This document shows positions 62,430-64,000 of a stretch of 64,000 bases of DNA, piece after piece. Origin of the DNA: Streptomyces sp. NBC_00582. Lineage in GTDB: Bacteria; Actinomycetota; Actinomycetes; Streptomycetales; Streptomycetaceae. Under the pieces are notes generated by a model. It was not told the origin of the DNA. It saw only the letters and a program-made list of their open reading frames with translations, and ran no database searches. Position numbers and translations under genes: made by a program. The stretch covers positions 5,766,001-5,830,000 of the forward strand of contig NZ_CP107772.1 of NCBI RefSeq assembly GCF_036345155.1, written 5' to 3'. How positions within the stretch are numbered: position 1 is the stretch's first letter; every line of letters starts with the position of its first letter.

Positions 62430-63370
62430 CAGGTCGATACCTCCATGCCGTCGGTCGTGTTGAGGAGATCCCAGGCCAGGAGGCCCGCGCCGCGGCAGCC
62501 CGCGGTGTCGCCGAGGGCCGCTGGGACGATCTCCGGGAGTTTTTGGAAGGTGACCCGGGTGCGGACGGCGTCCCGGAGGGGGGTGAACAGGGTGTCCCCG
62601 GCCTCCGCGAGGCCGCCGCCGATGACGAGGGTGCGCGGGTCCAGCAGGGTCAGGGCGGTGACCAGGCCGTCGGCGAGGGCGTCCACCGCCCGCTGCCAGA
62701 CCCGGACGGCGTTCGGATCGCCGGACGCGACCGCCTTCGCGCAGTCCGCCGCGTCCGCCTCCGGGTCCCCGCAGGCCGCCGCCCATGCCTCGGAGACCGC
62801 GGCCGCCGAGGCGAACCGCTCCAGACAGCCGTGCTGCCCACAGGGACACGGGGTGCCGCCGGGCCGTACGACGACATGGCCGATCTCGCCCGCGAAGCCG
62901 TGCGCGCCCGCCTCCACCCGGCCGTCGACGCCGATCGCGCCCGCGATGCCGGTGCCCAGGGCCACGAACAGGAAGCGGTCCGCGCCCCGGCCCGCGCCGA
63001 CGCGGCCCTCGGCGAGTCCGCCGGTGCGGACGTCGTGGCCGAGGGCGACGGGGGTGCCCAGTCGTTCGGCGAGGAGCGCGCGCAGGGGTACGTCACGCCA
63101 GCCCAGGTTGGCCGCGTAGGCGGCGACGCCGGCCGCCTCGTCGACGATGCCGGGCACGGCGACACCGGCGGCGGCCGCGGGCTCGCCCAGGTGCTCCACG
63201 CCGTACGCGCGCAGGTCGGCGGCGAAGCCGAGGATGGCGGCGACCACCGCGTCGGGGCCGCGCTCCCGGCCGGTGGGCCGGCGGTCCTGGTGCAGGAGGG
63301 TGCCGTCGGCGCCGACCAGCGCCGCCTTCATCCCGGTGCCGCCCACGTCGAGGGCGATGACATGTCTCAC
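62429..63370 (-). CDS. nagK: N-acetylglucosamine kinase NagK (ROK family)
   Basis: 313 aa. ATP site ALDVGGTGMKAALV, ROK signature with GHDVRTGGLAEGRVG, and the zinc motif CPCGQHGCLE. It phosphorylates GlcNAc for NagA. The GTG start at 63370 has CACACT 6 nt upstream, a weak leaderless -10. The dre site at 63398 overlaps the promoter position, so DasR repression is likely. Confidence 0.93.
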   Translation of the reverse strand: MRHVIALDVGGTGMKAALVGADGTLLHQDRRPTGRERGPDAVVAAILGFAADLRAYGVEHLGEPAAAAGVAVPGIVDEAAGVAAYAANLGWRDVPLRALLAERLGTPVALGHDVRTGGLAEGRVGAGRGADRFLFVALGTGIAGAIGVDGRVEAGAHGFAGEIGHVVVRPGGTPCPCGQHGCLERFASAAAVSEAWAAACGDPEADAADCAKAVASGDPNAVRVWQRAVDALADGLVTALTLLDPRTLVIGGGLAEAGDTLFTPLRDAVRTRVTFQKLPEIVPAALGDTAGCRGAGLLAWDLLNTTDGMEVST

Positions 63371-63397
63371 GGGAACAGTGTGGCCCGAGGACCCGTA

Positions 63398-63413
63398 AGA
63401 GGTCTAGTCCACT
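63398..63413. promoter_or_regulatory. DasR site (dre) 1 of the nagKA/lipoprotein divergent region
   Basis: AGAGGTCTAGTCCACT matches 13 of 16 positions of ACTGGTCTAGACCACT. It lies 28-43 bp upstream of nagK. Confidence 0.8.
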
Positions 63414-63454
63414 TACCCGTCTTGGGGGTACGGTGCCGCCTCATGAGACCCGTA

Positions 63455-63470
63455 AGAGGTCTAGTCCACC
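63455..63470. promoter_or_regulatory. DasR site (dre) 2
   Basis: AGAGGTCTAGTCCACC, part of a 22-bp exact direct repeat shared with dre 1 and offset by 57 bp. Confidence 0.8.
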
Positions 63471-63472
63471 CA

Positions 63473-63488
63473 TATGGTGTAGACCTTG
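63473..63488. promoter_or_regulatory. Possible third DasR-like site
   Basis: TATGGTGTAGACCTTG matches the consensus core at TGGT-TAGACC (10 of 16 overall), adjoining dre 2. Confidence 0.4.
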
Positions 63489-63544
63489 TTCCGGATATCG
63501 GACCCATTGGTATGAACAATCAGTTCGGGATTGAGGGGCGACAC

Positions 63545-64000
63545 GTGCGACAGCGCACAGGCAGGTCACTGACGGCGATCGTGGGCGGGCTGTCCACGCT
63601 GGGCCTGGCGGCGGTGCTGTCCGGCTGCGGACTCACCCAGGGCTCCGGGCACACCACCCTCACCCTCGTCGCCGCCGACTACGGCGACAGCGCCGCCAAC
63701 AGCTCCACGAAGTACTGGGACACGCTGGTAGAGGCGTACGAGAAGAAGCACCCCGACGTCACCGTCGACGTCACCGTCTCCTCCTGGAACGACATCGACG
63801 CCAAGGTCAAGTCCATGGTCGACGCCGGGAAGGCACCCGACATGGCCCAGATCGGCTCCTACGCCGACTACGCGGCCGCAGACCAGCTCTACCGGGCCGA
63901 CGACCTGCTCTCCGTCACCACCCAGGCCGACTTCGTGCAGCAGCTCGCCGCCGCCGGCAAGGTCCGGGGCGTCCAGTACGGCCTGCCGTTCGCCTCCTCC
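63545..64000 (+). CDS. Sugar ABC transporter substrate-binding lipoprotein (partial)
   Basis: The frame runs off the window end after about 152 residues. The GTG at 63545 with GAGGGG 7 nt upstream is preferred to the ATG at 63512. The signal peptide ends in the lipobox VLSGC. The mature start (TTLTLVAADYGDSAANSSTK, YEKKHPDVTVDVTVSSWNDI) is that of family 1 extracellular sugar-binding proteins. With dre sites upstream and nagKA divergent, an amino sugar or chito-oligosaccharide ligand is likely, energised by MsiK. Confidence 0.88.
   Translation, partial: MRQRTGRSLTAIVGGLSTLGLAAVLSGCGLTQGSGHTTLTLVAADYGDSAANSSTKYWDTLVEAYEKKHPDVTVDVTVSSWNDIDAKVKSMVDAGKAPDMAQIGSYADYAAADQLYRADDLLSVTTQADFVQQLAAAGKVRGVQYGLPFASS

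Overview
The window looks like a piece of a Streptomyces chromosome. GC is very high, third codon positions are almost all G or C, GTG starts are common, and the gene order matches what I recall of the S. coelicolor SCO4195-SCO4286 stretch: mshA, gpmA, phoU/phoR/phoP, carD, ispD-ispF-cysS-rlmB, msiK, cdgB, nagKA. Gene identities come from motifs I could read and from remembered synteny; no database search was run.

Layout. 0-3.4 kb: a gene tail, a TetR regulator, a HelD/HelR-like RNA polymerase-associated NTPase and a HAD-like protein. 3.4-5.6 kb: a patatin-like protein, then an IS481-family element (4308-5359) sitting on the edge of a 187-bp palindromic MITE-like element (5364-5550). 5.5-10.1 kb: a four-gene lipoprotein/adaptor/ATPase/permease operon. 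10.1-16.9 kb: DUF3152 protein, an XRE regulator behind a 28-bp palindrome, an Ala/Lys-rich protein, DUF2516 protein, a receiver-PP2C regulator, an NlpC/P60 hydrolase and a methyltransferase. 17.1-25.4 kb: mshA, YbjN protein, an AraC regulator coupled to a 49-codon gene, DUF2000 protein, an MFS pump, gpmA, a serine hydrolase, a rhomboid, a DUF4242 nickel-binding-type protein and mtpA. 25.5-28.5 kb: phoU diverging from phoRP across a PHO box. 28.6-38.9 kb: a lipoprotein, carD, ispD, ispF, cysS, rlmB, a DoxX protein, a nucleotidyltransferase, a small membrane protein and msiK.

39.1-46.7 kb is the accessory part. It holds a two-gene module of visibly lower GC (a 305-aa Cys-containing protein and a 737-aa SF1 helicase-like ATPase), a tRNA-Thr with a mismatched anticodon stem, an aminoglycoside phosphotransferase and a rhomboid-like protein sharing a -10 element, an FAD oxidoreductase, and a 5'-truncated Ig-like gene. 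The contractile-injection cluster that I recall between msiK and the SoxR target in S. coelicolor is absent. The two-gene module is the best candidate for an undescribed system, possibly phage defence.

46.7-64 kb: an MFS pump, a quinone-oxidoreductase-like gene behind a SoxR box, an FAD amine-oxidase-like gene, pentapeptide protein, an M1 peptidase lipoprotein, a GNAT protein, a TerD protein, ArfB, an alpha/beta hydrolase, a flavin reductase, cdgB, a CBM35-like membrane protein, a PfkB sugar kinase, nagA, nagK, and the start of a sugar-binding lipoprotein that diverges from nagKA across three DasR-type (dre) sites. Another dre-like site precedes msiK, which tentatively links the sugar-uptake ATPase to amino-sugar use.

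Two themes recur. Many genes carry a TANNNT hexamer exactly 6-7 nt before the start codon, the signature of leaderless transcripts. Copies of a dispersed repeat (core CAGTTCCCCGCGCCCCT) occur at gene ends, and one lies inside the first codons of nagA.
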